Positions 27,845-36,227 of a stretch of DNA of 64,000 bases are shown piece after piece. This stretch comes from Verrucomicrobiota bacterium (GTDB lineage Bacteria; Verrucomicrobiota; Lentisphaeria; JABSQK01; JAJFLO01), in NCBI GenBank assembly GCA_021772615.1, contig JAJFLQ010000048.1, positions 1-64,000 of the forward strand, read 5' to 3'. The position numbers and the translations under genes are program-made. Under the pieces are notes generated by a model. The model saw nothing but the letters and a program-made list of their open reading frames with translations. It had not been told where the DNA came from and did not search any database. Position 1 is the stretch's first letter. Each line of letters opens with the position of its first letter.

Positions 27845-28957
27845 TTACACCGCGATCGTATCGCGGACACTGCCGCGCGCGTAAAACGGCAAGGTGACAG
27901 TGACGCCGGGGATGTCAATTTTTCGTGATCTGGCAATCACAGCTGTCCCGGGCGTAGCGGAAAAAACGTCCAGGTACGCCATCGCTACAGCAACCTCGAG
28001 GGACGGCGAAAATGAACCCGATGTCACAACGCCGATTAGTGCGCCGTCAACCGACTCGATCGCGGCTCCGGCACGTACGGCCCGGCGTCCATCGAATCGC
28101 AATCCCGTTAAACGACGGCCAGGTGGACGCTGCAAGGAATCCGCCCCGATATACGGGCGATCGTTGTCGATGAAGCTGCCGAATCCAGCCTCAACAGGTG
28201 TAGTCGACCGGCTCAGCTCGTGGCCGTATAGGGGATAACCCATCTCCAGCCGCAACGTGTCCCTGGCCCCGAGCCCGGCCGGTTCCAGATTTTTGCAAAC
28301 CAGAAGCTGCGTCCAGACGTCGAGGGACCTGGCCGCATCGAAATACAATTCAAAGCCCAGTTCGCCCGTGTAACCGGTTCGACTTATCAGGCACGGAATA
28401 CCAAAAATCTCCGTTTCGGCAAAACGAAAATACCGCGGAAGAGCGCCCGCCGGAAGACCGCATTGCGCCAATACGCCGGCTGCACCCGGCCCCTGCACAT
28501 CGAGTTTTCCGGTGGTGGCCGACGCATCGGTAAACACCGATCCGTCGCTCAGGTGTCGCCGGATATGATTCGCATCGCCATCAATCGTGCCGCCGTTCAC
28601 CACAACAAAGTAGGTGTTTTCGTGCAACCGGTAGACGATAATGTCATCAACGACTGTACCGTCCTCAGCGAGGAGAAAATTATACCGGCACGTGCCGACG
28701 CGCTGGTCCGACACACGACGGGGCAGCATTCGGTCCAGGTCAGCGGCGACCGACTCGCCGGTGATGCGAAACTGCCCCATATGGCTGCAATCGAACAGCG
28801 ATACGCTGGATCGTGTATGCCGATGTTCGTGAATGATTCCGTGAGCATAGTGCAGCGGCATATTCCAACCACCGAAGGGCGCCATGCGGGCGCCGGCACG
28901 GATGTGTGCCGCTTCGAGCGGTATCGATTGCAACGTGTCGGCTGATTCTGAATTCAC
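27845..28957 (-). CDS. gcvT: Glycine cleavage system T protein (aminomethyltransferase)
   Basis: GARMAPFGGWNMPLHY near the N-terminus, FDCSHMGQFRITG, and ARDTLRLEMGYPLYGHELS are family marks; the Asp in the MGYPLYG block region and the folate-binding part fit aminomethyltransferase. It transfers the methylene group from H protein to tetrahydrofolate. The frame is open back to 29092, but T proteins start only a few residues before this GARM block, so I choose GTG at 28957 (VNSESADTLQSIPLEAAH), giving 370 residues. The ribosome-binding site is weak, so the start is uncertain. Confidence 0.93.
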   Translation of the reverse strand: MNSESADTLQSIPLEAAHIRAGARMAPFGGWNMPLHYAHGIIHEHRHTRSSVSLFDCSHMGQFRITGESVAADLDRMLPRRVSDQRVGTCRYNFLLAEDGTVVDDIIVYRLHENTYFVVVNGGTIDGDANHIRRHLSDGSVFTDASATTGKLDVQGPGAAGVLAQCGLPAGALPRYFRFAETEIFGIPCLISRTGYTGELGFELYFDAARSLDVWTQLLVCKNLEPAGLGARDTLRLEMGYPLYGHELSRSTTPVEAGFGSFIDNDRPYIGADSLQRPPGRRLTGLRFDGRRAVRAGAAIESVDGALIGVVTSGSFSPSLEVAVAMAYLDVFSATPGTAVIARSRKIDIPGVTVTLPFYARGSVRDTIAV

Positions 28958-29283
28958 GGTGTGGTCCGGATTACGCTGATTCTGAAAACCTACGGAATCG
29001 CCATGAGATGGGATTGAGTCCGGCGGTCCGTATAAATAGCCTCGGTCTGTCGTACTATAGCGGCGATGAGCGGTCGAAACAATGACTGCCACGATCTTGC
29101 AGCGCGCCGAGTTCTAACTGGCCATTCATCCGTGTTTGTATCCCATCAACTTTTTAAGCAACGCGACTTGTTATTATCGTGCAATATAATATGTTGGTGC
29201 CAACCACATAACGATTGATCAGTACTCGCAGCAGCGCCGGGAAAAACGCACCGATCCGGACCATCGCCGTGAGGACGCAAGCA
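28958..29283. other. Divergent intergenic region
   Basis: It separates gcvT (minus) from the small plus-strand gene at 29284. TATAAT occurs at 29185-29190 but without a convincing -35 at the right distance. No other feature is seen. Confidence 0.35.
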
Positions 29284-29673
29284 ATGACTAACGGTATCGA
29301 AGAAAGCCAGTTCCAAACCGACGGCCTTGATGAAACACGACTCGAGTTCGGTGATCTGGATCAAACCCTCCTTGAAGCAGCGCATGCCGCCCCGGTTACC
29401 ATCAGCCGGGTCGAAGGCGCACCTGTGACCACGATTCGTGTCGAATGCGATCCAAACGACCAGGACACGCCGCTTTCCGAACTTGTCGCCCATATATTCT
29501 TCGAAATTAACAGGCTCAATCTCACAAATGAGCCCAGAGTGCATGTGATGGGCGAGCGTTCCGGCACGCCGCTTGGTGTAAGTTGCGCCGTCATGGCCCA
29601 TCTCGCTGCGATATTCGACGAAGTCAAGGTGTACTGCCACGCAAGCCAGACATTCGAGACCGTCTCGGTCTAA
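29284..29673 (+). CDS. Conserved-looking small protein of unknown function
   Basis: I do not recognise this 129-residue protein. It starts MTNGIEESQFQTDGLDETRL with GAGG about ten bases upstream, is acidic, and has an alternating beta/helix pattern (VTISRVEGAPVTTIRVE, then ELVAHIFFEINRLNL, then VHVMGERSG). The opposite-strand frame over the same span is Cys/His-rich, as shadows often are, so I favour the plus strand. It stands alone between gcvT (divergent) and the GHL10 gene (convergent). Confidence 0.5.
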   Translation: MTNGIEESQFQTDGLDETRLEFGDLDQTLLEAAHAAPVTISRVEGAPVTTIRVECDPNDQDTPLSELVAHIFFEINRLNLTNEPRVHVMGERSGTPLGVSCAVMAHLAAIFDEVKVYCHASQTFETVSV

Positions 29674-29766
29674 CCTGCCTTGGCAACTCGGTGATGTGTT
29701 CACCGAGAGCGCAAGGCATCGGCGGTTTCTCTCCTCCAATATGGACGGGATACCTGATTACCCTGT

Positions 29767-31299
29767 TCAGTGTACTGCCAGCCTAAAGAACGCCGGTTCA
29801 CTTTCATTCCCCAAATGGTCAACGGCAGTTATGGCAAGCTTCGTTACAGAGCCAACCGCAATGTCAAGGTTCTGCGCGACGGATTTCAGCGACGTCACAG
29901 CCGGGGGCAGTACCGTATAGCGCCAGCCCGCTCGCGATTTCACATAGAATCCCCAGCGCACGGCAACGTCGCTGCCGGCTGTGCGCCAAGTGAGATCGCC
30001 CCACTCTCCGCCGGCAAGTAGCTCGACCAGTGGTCTATCCGGCGGTATCGCATCCAGCCACAGCATCGCCGGGAGCAACGCGGGCGACGAATACGGCCCG
30101 GCGGCAAGTGCGTCCCGAATCCCTCCCGCATTGTCACGCACAAACTTTGCGCGGAAGTGAATTTGCCCGGGCGCTTCAGGCGCGAAGCCGCGAATAATCT
30201 GGATCTGATCAATTATTTCCGTCGCCTCCTCCCTCCACGTAGCCAGTCCCGGCCAGATGTGGCGGCGGTGCGTGTTCTCGCCGTGCCACCATCCAAGTAG
30301 CACGGGAAAGCTCTGCGCCGGCTTGCCGATCGGCCAGTAGAGTTGTGGGCTGAAGTAGTCGACCCACCCATTGTTGAGCCATAAGCGTGAGTCGGCATAC
30401 AGTACGGAATACGTATCCTTGCCGCGGATGCCCGGAGGGTTTTCGGGCCGCCAGATGCCGAACGGACTGATACCAAATACCATTGCCGGCTTTAACCGTC
30501 GTATCGTCCGATACACGGATTCGACAAACATATTGATCCGCTGCCGGCGCCAGTCCCCCCGATCCAGTCTGCCGCTGTTCTCCCGATACCGCTGCCAACT
30601 GACATCGTCCGGGAAGTCGGCGCCGTTGTTGAACGACTCGTAGGGGTAGAAATAATCATCGAAGTGAATGCCGTCCAGCTCGTACCGGCTGACCACGTCT
30701 TCAACGACTCGGATGACGTGATCGCGACTGTCATCCTCCCCCGGATCAAGCCACCAATATCCCGGTTGCTTCAATTCCCGCACCAGGTCCGGACGGCGTG
30801 CCACAACCGATTGCGACGAGAACCTACCATTCATCGCCGGGTGGGACACGCGATACGGATTCATCCAGGCGTGTATCGCCAGTCCACGACGACGGCATTC
30901 GTCGATCCAGAATTGCAGCGGATCATACCCCGGATCACGGCCCTGCTCACCGGTCAGATACCAGGACCACGGCTCCAGTTCCGACGGAAAAAAGGCATCG
31001 CAGTGGGGGCGAACCTGGAAGATCACTGCGTTAAAATTCTGTGCCGCGATAAGGTCGAGATAGGCAATGGCTTCACGCTTTTGCTCCGAGACGGACAGCG
31101 ATGGTGCAGAAGGCCAGTCGAGATTGGCCACAGTTGCGACCCAGACCGCGCGAAACTCGCGGGGTATCCGCGGCAGCGCTTCAGGGGTGTTGGTGAGGGT
31201 AAGTTGGGCAGCATCGGTTTCGGCACCGGCACACAGCACACCGGCACATACCAGAATGACGATGGCGGCTATCCTGCTACTCACCCGTTCTTGTATCAC
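29767..31299 (-). CDS. Secreted GHL10/DUF187-family glycoside hydrolase-like protein
   Basis: 510 residues with a signal peptide (IAAIVILVCAGVLCAGAETD) followed by the conserved opening of the GHL10 (YngK/DUF187) family: REFRAVWVATVANLDWPS, then FNAVIFQVRPHCDAFFPSEL, GLAIHAWMNPYR, YELDGIHFDDYFYPY and FSPQLYWPIG. The fold is a TIM barrel related to glycoside hydrolases; acidic residues in HFDDYFYP and similar blocks are candidate catalysts. The C-terminal ~90 residues look like a beta-sandwich add-on (VRWGFYVKSRAGWRYTVLPP). It would act on a polysaccharide outside the cytoplasm; substrate unknown. Confidence 0.92.
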   Translation of the reverse strand: MIQERVSSRIAAIVILVCAGVLCAGAETDAAQLTLTNTPEALPRIPREFRAVWVATVANLDWPSAPSLSVSEQKREAIAYLDLIAAQNFNAVIFQVRPHCDAFFPSELEPWSWYLTGEQGRDPGYDPLQFWIDECRRRGLAIHAWMNPYRVSHPAMNGRFSSQSVVARRPDLVRELKQPGYWWLDPGEDDSRDHVIRVVEDVVSRYELDGIHFDDYFYPYESFNNGADFPDDVSWQRYRENSGRLDRGDWRRQRINMFVESVYRTIRRLKPAMVFGISPFGIWRPENPPGIRGKDTYSVLYADSRLWLNNGWVDYFSPQLYWPIGKPAQSFPVLLGWWHGENTHRRHIWPGLATWREEATEIIDQIQIIRGFAPEAPGQIHFRAKFVRDNAGGIRDALAAGPYSSPALLPAMLWLDAIPPDRPLVELLAGGEWGDLTWRTAGSDVAVRWGFYVKSRAGWRYTVLPPAVTSLKSVAQNLDIAVGSVTKLAITAVDHLGNESEPAFFRLAVH

Positions 31300-31401
31300 A
31301 ATTCACCCGATGTTCAGTTTAAAGAGCGTAACACGTCCTTCCGGCAAGAACATACGCCATTGACCGATCCTCTATGCGTTCAATTTCGAGGTACTCGTAG
31401 T

Positions 31402-31433
31402 TAGCCTGAAGAATTCATACAACCACTGCTACG
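31402..31433 (+). repeat. Second copy of the MITE/IS end sequence
   Basis: TAGCCTGAAGAATTCATACA continues to ACCACTGCTACG, matching the left end of the MITE at 16271 in 29 of 32 bases. A poorly matching inverted partner ends in CTAAGCTA at 31488, so this may be an 87-bp derivative or just one end. Confidence 0.6.
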
Positions 31434-31488
31434 AACGCGTTGAAGCGTTCGCAAAGCCAGACAGGATGCCTGCGAATGATCTAAGCTA

Positions 31489-31543
31489 GACGCCGTTCGA
31501 AAAGGGGTCAAATAAGGCATTTCCCCCTTTTCTTCACGGCGTC
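31489..31543. other. Nested inverted repeat next to IS remnant
   Basis: GACGCCG (31489-31495) pairs with CGGCGTC (31537-31543), and inside it AAAAGGGG (31500-31507) pairs with CCCCTTTT (31524-31531). CGAAAATTTGAAAATTTTCG at 31550-31569 is a second dyad. These lie downstream of the transposase frame and may mark the left end of the IS. GGGGTCAAAT within it recalls the RAYT repeat but the match is only about eight bases. Confidence 0.5.
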
Positions 31544-31693
31544 TGTGATCGAAAATTTGAAAATTTTCGAATGGATTATGTTTATGGTGCGTTTTTTTAC
31601 GGCTTTTGGCGAACTACGGGGTAGAAACTCCTGTTTTTGCCACACCTCATCTGTAGGATTGTCCCTTTCGTTACTCATTGATGTCGTCATTGG

Positions 31694-32585
31694 CTAAGCC
31701 GCTAACTTAGCAATTTCTTTTAGGCGTCGCTGCTCAAGCTGCACCATCCGGCAGAGGTTATACGCGAGAACTTTTTCAAGTAATTCAGCGGTCACTTGTT
31801 CGAGCCCCCGGCGTGAAAGTCGCCCAAAGCCGAATCGATATTTGATTGTGAACATCAATGATTCGATTGCCGAGCGATCATTTCGGGCGCTTTTATAGTC
31901 GGGACTTTCCCAGTCCTCAATCGGCGTTACTTTCTTACCAGTAGCCCCGTTCATGCTTACAATATCAATTCCTGAATTTTTCAGAGATACGCGATTCTTT
32001 TTCGAAGAGTAACCATCGTCAACACTGACCTCTGAAGGGATGACCCCCGAGCGGGCGATCGCATCTTCTATGGCAGGAACCAAAAGATCACTGTCGGCAA
32101 CGTTTCCGCGCGGCACAACCAGGCTGATCACAAAGCCGTGGCCACTACGCACCAAATGGGGCTTGTAGCCGATAACTGCTTGGCGCCCACCCTTCTTGAT
32201 AAAGCTGGCGTCGGCATCCGATATACTCAGAATCTTTTCCGTCGACGGTGTATTTATCCCCTCGAATACGCGTAGCCGAGTATAGGTAATGACATCAGTC
32301 ACCCACTTTAAGTCGGTTTCCATGAGTTGCACGCTTTCTTGCAAGCGAAGCTGCCGGCTTGGACGAAGCCTGAAATAAGCCTCCGGCGTCAACGACCGTA
32401 CCTTTTCGAGCTGGTCGAGTTTTTTCAACCAGGTGGGCATGTGCCAAAGGCCAAAATCCGCGAATCATCAATTCTTCCGTTTTTATCAAAAAATCGTGAA
32501 AGTCAGTGTCTGGAGCTACCAAAAATAGATTGTCGATCCTCTCTGGTACGTCTACATACTCGCGTGTCCCGTCTGGCATTACCAA
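31694..32585 (-). pseudogene. Truncated, frameshifted ISNCY-like transposase
   Basis: The second half is a clear DDE transposase of the ISNCY-like group: ILSISDADASFIKKGGR, GYKPHLVRSGHGFVISLVV, SVDDGYSSKKNR and SARNDRSAIESLMFTIKYRF. The first ~50 codons lie in another frame (starting MVMPDGTREYVDVPERI, 32585-32440), and the reading passes from one to the other near 32430. The total is far shorter than the ~450 residues such transposases usually have, so the middle of the N-terminal half has been lost. It lies directly 3' of the SMC gene, where a JetD/MksG gene would be expected. Confidence 0.8.
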
Positions 32586-32645
32586 AACCCCTATATTGCA
32601 TTTAAGTTGCTACGATATAATGGTTTGCATAATATATTCAAGCCC

Positions 32646-32723
32646 AAATCAGAAGTACTTTCTGATTTCACAGCCTAGTCGGAAAGGGTAAGACGTCTCT
32701 CCCTTACCCTTTTCGAATAGGCT
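32646..32723 (-). terminator. Two stem-loops 3' of the SMC gene
   Basis: The larger one pairs AGCCTA...GGAAAGGGTAAG (32672-32692) with CTTACCCTTTTC...TAGGCT (32703-32723), about 18 paired bases with a short interruption and a 10-nt loop. The smaller pairs AAATCAGA (32646-32653) with TCTGATTT (32661-32668). No T-tract follows, so these may be a terminator or the right end of the IS. Confidence 0.45.
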
Positions 32724-32783
32724 CGAGCTACTTAAAGCACAATCGGAGACACGGGTAAAAAACTTGCCGCTCATGCCCGGGAA

Positions 32784-35582
32784 TCAGCGGCGAATCACGG
32801 TGGGGACTGGCGCGTATTCGCTTTGCGCCTGCTTGATGCGGAAGTTGAGCTGGAGGCGGGCGGCGCTGAAGACGTTGACGTTGTGCGTGGTCGGTGAGGT
32901 GAGGATAAACTGACACTGGCTCTTTTCGAGGAACTGCGAAATATCATCAATCCGCTCGATACTGAGATGGGCGAAGGGTTCGTCGATGATGAAAAAACCG
33001 CCCCTGTTGATGCCGCCCGATGTCGCCATCGACATGAGCAGAATCAAACTTGCCACAACCCGTTGACCACCGGAATGCGTGGTACCGCCAATATCGATGG
33101 CGCTCTTGCCGTCAAACCCGAAACGCACCCGTAGTTCGGCGTCGTCAAGGATGTCATCGGCGTTGCTAAAGTCGGGCATGATGACATCGGCGTACACGCC
33201 GGCGAGCTGCGACAACGCATTTATGTTCTTGCGATACTCACGAATCGTGTGTTCGACGACGTGGGTGTACTTAGCCCGTGCCAACTGGAATTCCTTTTCC
33301 CAATTCGTGAGGCCGGCGCGGTGATCCTGGAACATGCGTTCCTGATCCTCGTATTGCTTGTTATGGTGTTCGAAAATGTGTACCGCAGACTCCTCGGGTA
33401 CCTCCGTAAAGTCTTCGAGAAGATTCCGCGCGGCATAGTATTTGGGCGACAACTCGTCGATATCCGGCGCCTTTCTCAAGGCCTTCTCGGTGAGCAATTC
33501 CGCATCAACCCGCTCGCGGATATCGGCCATTCTGCGCTCGTACTCGCCAACGGTTTCATGGTAGTCTCTGAGTTCGCTCAGATAGTCGCCCTTTTCGGAC
33601 TCCTTGCCGGTGATCCACCGGCGGTGTTCGTCGCAGTCGCGCTGAAAATTAGTGAGATTGTCCAGAGCTTCGAGCAGCTTCAGCTCGGCCTGCCGGCGGC
33701 CTTCGAGTGCCAGTTTATGTCGTTGATTGGCCTCTGAAATGTCGTGGTCCAATTCTGCTTTGCGGTCTCTGGCACTCTCGGCCTCTCGCAGACTTTCCTG
33801 GATGCGAATCCGGTCCGACAGCGACGCTTCCTTCGTCCGCAACTCGGCGATGAGCCGCTGTGCAGATCTGATGCGGCCTTCTTGTTCCGCTACCTGCTGT
33901 TCGACACGTGATTTCTGTGTGGATTGGCCGAGGCTGCCGCAGTAGAATCGATCCACCGCGATGGATATGCCGCCACGACGATCCTGGCGGTAGCCTTTTG
34001 CTGTTACGCTGACGGCGCCCTTACCAAGCTTGAGTCCATCCTGGACCGTTTCGACCAACGTTATTCTACCGAGATTGTCGACCACCCATTTGGGTATGCC
34101 GTCGTCGACGAATTGCACCTTGTCCAGGGCCGTCTGGTTACGGCTCGAAGGGGACTCGAAGAGGTTGGGTTGATACTCGCGCGCTGCGATATACCCGCGG
34201 TAGCGGTGGCTTTCGCCAAGTTTCCGCGCAGAAAGCTGATCGGCGGTATCGACGATGATCGTGAATCGGTCGCGACCGAGAATCGATTCGATTGCAAGTT
34301 GCCAACGGTTGTCCGTGATCTCGACAAGGTCGCAGAGGAGGTCGTGCTTAATCTTCTGCTGCGACAGCGCCCGAATAAATTCGGTAACGTAACCCGGGTA
34401 GATCCTACGATCCTTCGAAGCCAGAAGATTCAGCTCTGCGTGGCGATCTTGCAGCTGCCTGGCCGTTTCTTCAACGTCAAGTTCCGTCTTTACGATGTCC
34501 CGTTGCGCCTGCTGACGTTGCGTTACCAGGGGATCGATCGGAACCGGTTCGGCGTCGACGATCTCGGACAGGAGGCTTTCCAGGCGTTTTCTTTCTTGGA
34601 CCAGCGTGTTCAGCCGGATGTCACGTTCGCGTTCGTCTTTTTCCAGTTCGGTCTTGTCGTCGCGCGCCCCGACGACGGCGTTTTCGAGCCTGATGATCTC
34701 GGTATCGGCGGTGTCGAGTATCGTCTGAATCTTCACCAGTTCGCGGTCCATCGGGCTAAGGCGCTGTTCGAGATCGCGTATCGCCATACGCGCCATTTCG
34801 ACACCCTGCTGCGCGGAGCGGTACTCGGCCTGCGGCATGAGTTTTGATTCGTAATCGAGAATTTCGTTTTGCAGTCTGCAGTACCGCTGATAATCCTCGG
34901 CCCGCTTCCGGGTCACCAACAGCTTGGCCTGCTCCTCGGCCAGGCGCGCTCCGAGCTGACCAAACTCCACATGTGCCGACTGGTAGTTGATTTTTGCCGA
35001 TCGGTAGCGGTCGATAATGTCCTTGTCGCCGTGAACGTCGAGCAGCAGTTCCAGCAGTTCCTTGGGTGATTTCTCGCAGAGCTTGTCCGTCTGTCCCTGC
35101 TCAAGCGCAAGTACTTTCAGCAGCGACTCGGAACAGCCCGCCTCGTGGATGAGGTGCGTAAACGTCTGCGGCGAGATCAGCTCGGAGGCCTTTAGGTTGC
35201 GCAGTTGCTCGAGGTCGCAATCGCCGTCGAGCACAGCGAAGCGTTTCTCCCAGCGTCCGCCTTTCCTGCGGATCATAACCGCCAGGGTCACGTTTTCGGT
35301 ACAGTGCCCGAGAAATTCGAAGGCGCGCCGATTGTCGCCATTGACCTTGTTCGCGATCACCGCCTTTATTACCGCCGTGTCGACATTCTGCGCGATGTAA
35401 TCGGTGAACCGCCGATTGCCGCTTAATCGCGGGACGCGCAGCAAGGTGCGCATGGCATCCAGAAACGTGGTCTTGCCGCTGCCATTCGGACCGGTAATCA
35501 TGATTGTCTTCCGGTCCAGCGGCAGTTTAATTGACGGCCAGAACGCCCAGTTCATCAACTCTATGTATTGGAATTCGAACAT
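32784..35582 (-). CDS. mksB/jetC: SMC-like ATPase of a Mks/Wadjet-type complex
   Basis: 932 residues with Walker A ITGPNGSGKTTFLDAM (31-39), a long central coiled coil broken by a hinge-like globular part at about 400-540 (LAIESILGRDRFTIIVDTAD), and the C-terminal head: signature loop HSGGQRVVASLI near 836 and Walker B FFIIDEPFAHLS near 861. This is the MukB-like SMC of MksBEF/JetABC complexes. With kleisin and KITE partners it extrudes DNA loops; in Wadjet this senses small circular plasmids, in Mks it organises chromosomes. The protein is shorter than many Wadjet JetC proteins, closer to the short-armed MksB. It begins 9 bases after the jetB stop. Confidence 0.9.
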   Translation of the reverse strand: MFEFQYIELMNWAFWPSIKLPLDRKTIMITGPNGSGKTTFLDAMRTLLRVPRLSGNRRFTDYIAQNVDTAVIKAVIANKVNGDNRRAFEFLGHCTENVTLAVMIRRKGGRWEKRFAVLDGDCDLEQLRNLKASELISPQTFTHLIHEAGCSESLLKVLALEQGQTDKLCEKSPKELLELLLDVHGDKDIIDRYRSAKINYQSAHVEFGQLGARLAEEQAKLLVTRKRAEDYQRYCRLQNEILDYESKLMPQAEYRSAQQGVEMARMAIRDLEQRLSPMDRELVKIQTILDTADTEIIRLENAVVGARDDKTELEKDERERDIRLNTLVQERKRLESLLSEIVDAEPVPIDPLVTQRQQAQRDIVKTELDVEETARQLQDRHAELNLLASKDRRIYPGYVTEFIRALSQQKIKHDLLCDLVEITDNRWQLAIESILGRDRFTIIVDTADQLSARKLGESHRYRGYIAAREYQPNLFESPSSRNQTALDKVQFVDDGIPKWVVDNLGRITLVETVQDGLKLGKGAVSVTAKGYRQDRRGGISIAVDRFYCGSLGQSTQKSRVEQQVAEQEGRIRSAQRLIAELRTKEASLSDRIRIQESLREAESARDRKAELDHDISEANQRHKLALEGRRQAELKLLEALDNLTNFQRDCDEHRRWITGKESEKGDYLSELRDYHETVGEYERRMADIRERVDAELLTEKALRKAPDIDELSPKYYAARNLLEDFTEVPEESAVHIFEHHNKQYEDQERMFQDHRAGLTNWEKEFQLARAKYTHVVEHTIREYRKNINALSQLAGVYADVIMPDFSNADDILDDAELRVRFGFDGKSAIDIGGTTHSGGQRVVASLILLMSMATSGGINRGGFFIIDEPFAHLSIERIDDISQFLEKSQCQFILTSPTTHNVNVFSAARLQLNFRIKQAQSEYAPVPTVIRR

Positions 35583-35591
35583 TGGGCGGGA

Positions 35592-36227
35592 TCAGTTGCG
35601 ACGAGTCTTCGTCTCGCGTTTTAGGACGGTCATAAGGACTTCGCGCTGCAGGTCGCCGGTGAGCTGATGCTCGTCGATGGCAAGCGCCATGAGCGGACCT
35701 TCCTCGATGATGCCGCAATGCGTGCGGATCAACTTGGCGCGCGCGAGCTGCGCCAGGTACTTCGCGGTGAGCGTGACGCCGCCCAATACCGCTCCATACT
35801 CCGCCACGATCTGGTCGCGAGTAATGGATGATAACGGCTCCGCCTTGAACTCCAGGTCAGGAAACAGCGTGTCGGCGAGATCGGTAGGGTTGCCATCGGC
35901 TGATAACCGCTTGGGGAGGATCAATTTGCACCAGAGAATAAGCAGCAGGGCGACGGCGCCGCGGTCCAGCCCGGCATTGTTCGACCATTCCAGGCGGTCG
36001 TCGCCGGCCGTCGCCGCACTTAATCCCACACCCCAAAAATTACTGCCTGTGTTCTGCAATAGCCGCAAGCCGACGGCATCAAGGTTTTCCGCGACCCGTT
36101 CGCGCAGGGATTCGTCGTATTGCAGATCCTTGAATTCGTCACGCGCGATATATCCGTTCGCGATCAACAACGAACAGATTTCCCGGGCGCGTTCGCCATG
36201 ACTGATGGTTCCGGGCACAGCGATCAT
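35592..36227 (-). CDS. mksE/jetB: KITE-like subunit (JetB/MksE, DUF4194)
   Basis: The 211-residue protein has tandem winged-helix features (FKDLQYDESLRERVAENLDA, then LLILWCKLILP, then SITRDQIVAEYG and TLTAKYLAQLARAKLIRTHC) as in DUF4194 proteins that bind the kleisin in Mks/Wadjet. It starts within the last codons of jetA (ATGA overlap, 36224-36227) and is followed after 9 bp by the SMC gene. Identification rests on the pattern together with the SMC neighbour. Confidence 0.82.
   Translation of the reverse strand: MIAVPGTISHGERAREICSLLIANGYIARDEFKDLQYDESLRERVAENLDAVGLRLLQNTGSNFWGVGLSAATAGDDRLEWSNNAGLDRGAVALLLILWCKLILPKRLSADGNPTDLADTLFPDLEFKAEPLSSITRDQIVAEYGAVLGGVTLTAKYLAQLARAKLIRTHCGIIEEGPLMALAIDEHQLTGDLQREVLMTVLKRETKTRRN

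Noticed and set aside
29146..29739. 197-residue minus-strand frame
   Set aside because: Cys/His-rich, typical antisense composition; the plus-strand gene at 29284 has a better start signal.
31504..31513. GGGGTCAAAT as another RAYT repeat copy
   Set aside because: Similarity is limited to about eight bases and the rest belongs to a different hairpin.
32655..32774. A 39-codon frame (starting MSGKFFTRVSDCAL) 3' of the SMC gene, as a possible JetD start
   Set aside because: It does not resemble JetD/MksG and is largely formed by the stem-loop sequence.
33924..34847. 307-residue plus-strand frame inside the SMC gene
   Set aside because: It is the antisense shadow of a gene with ATPase motifs on the minus strand.
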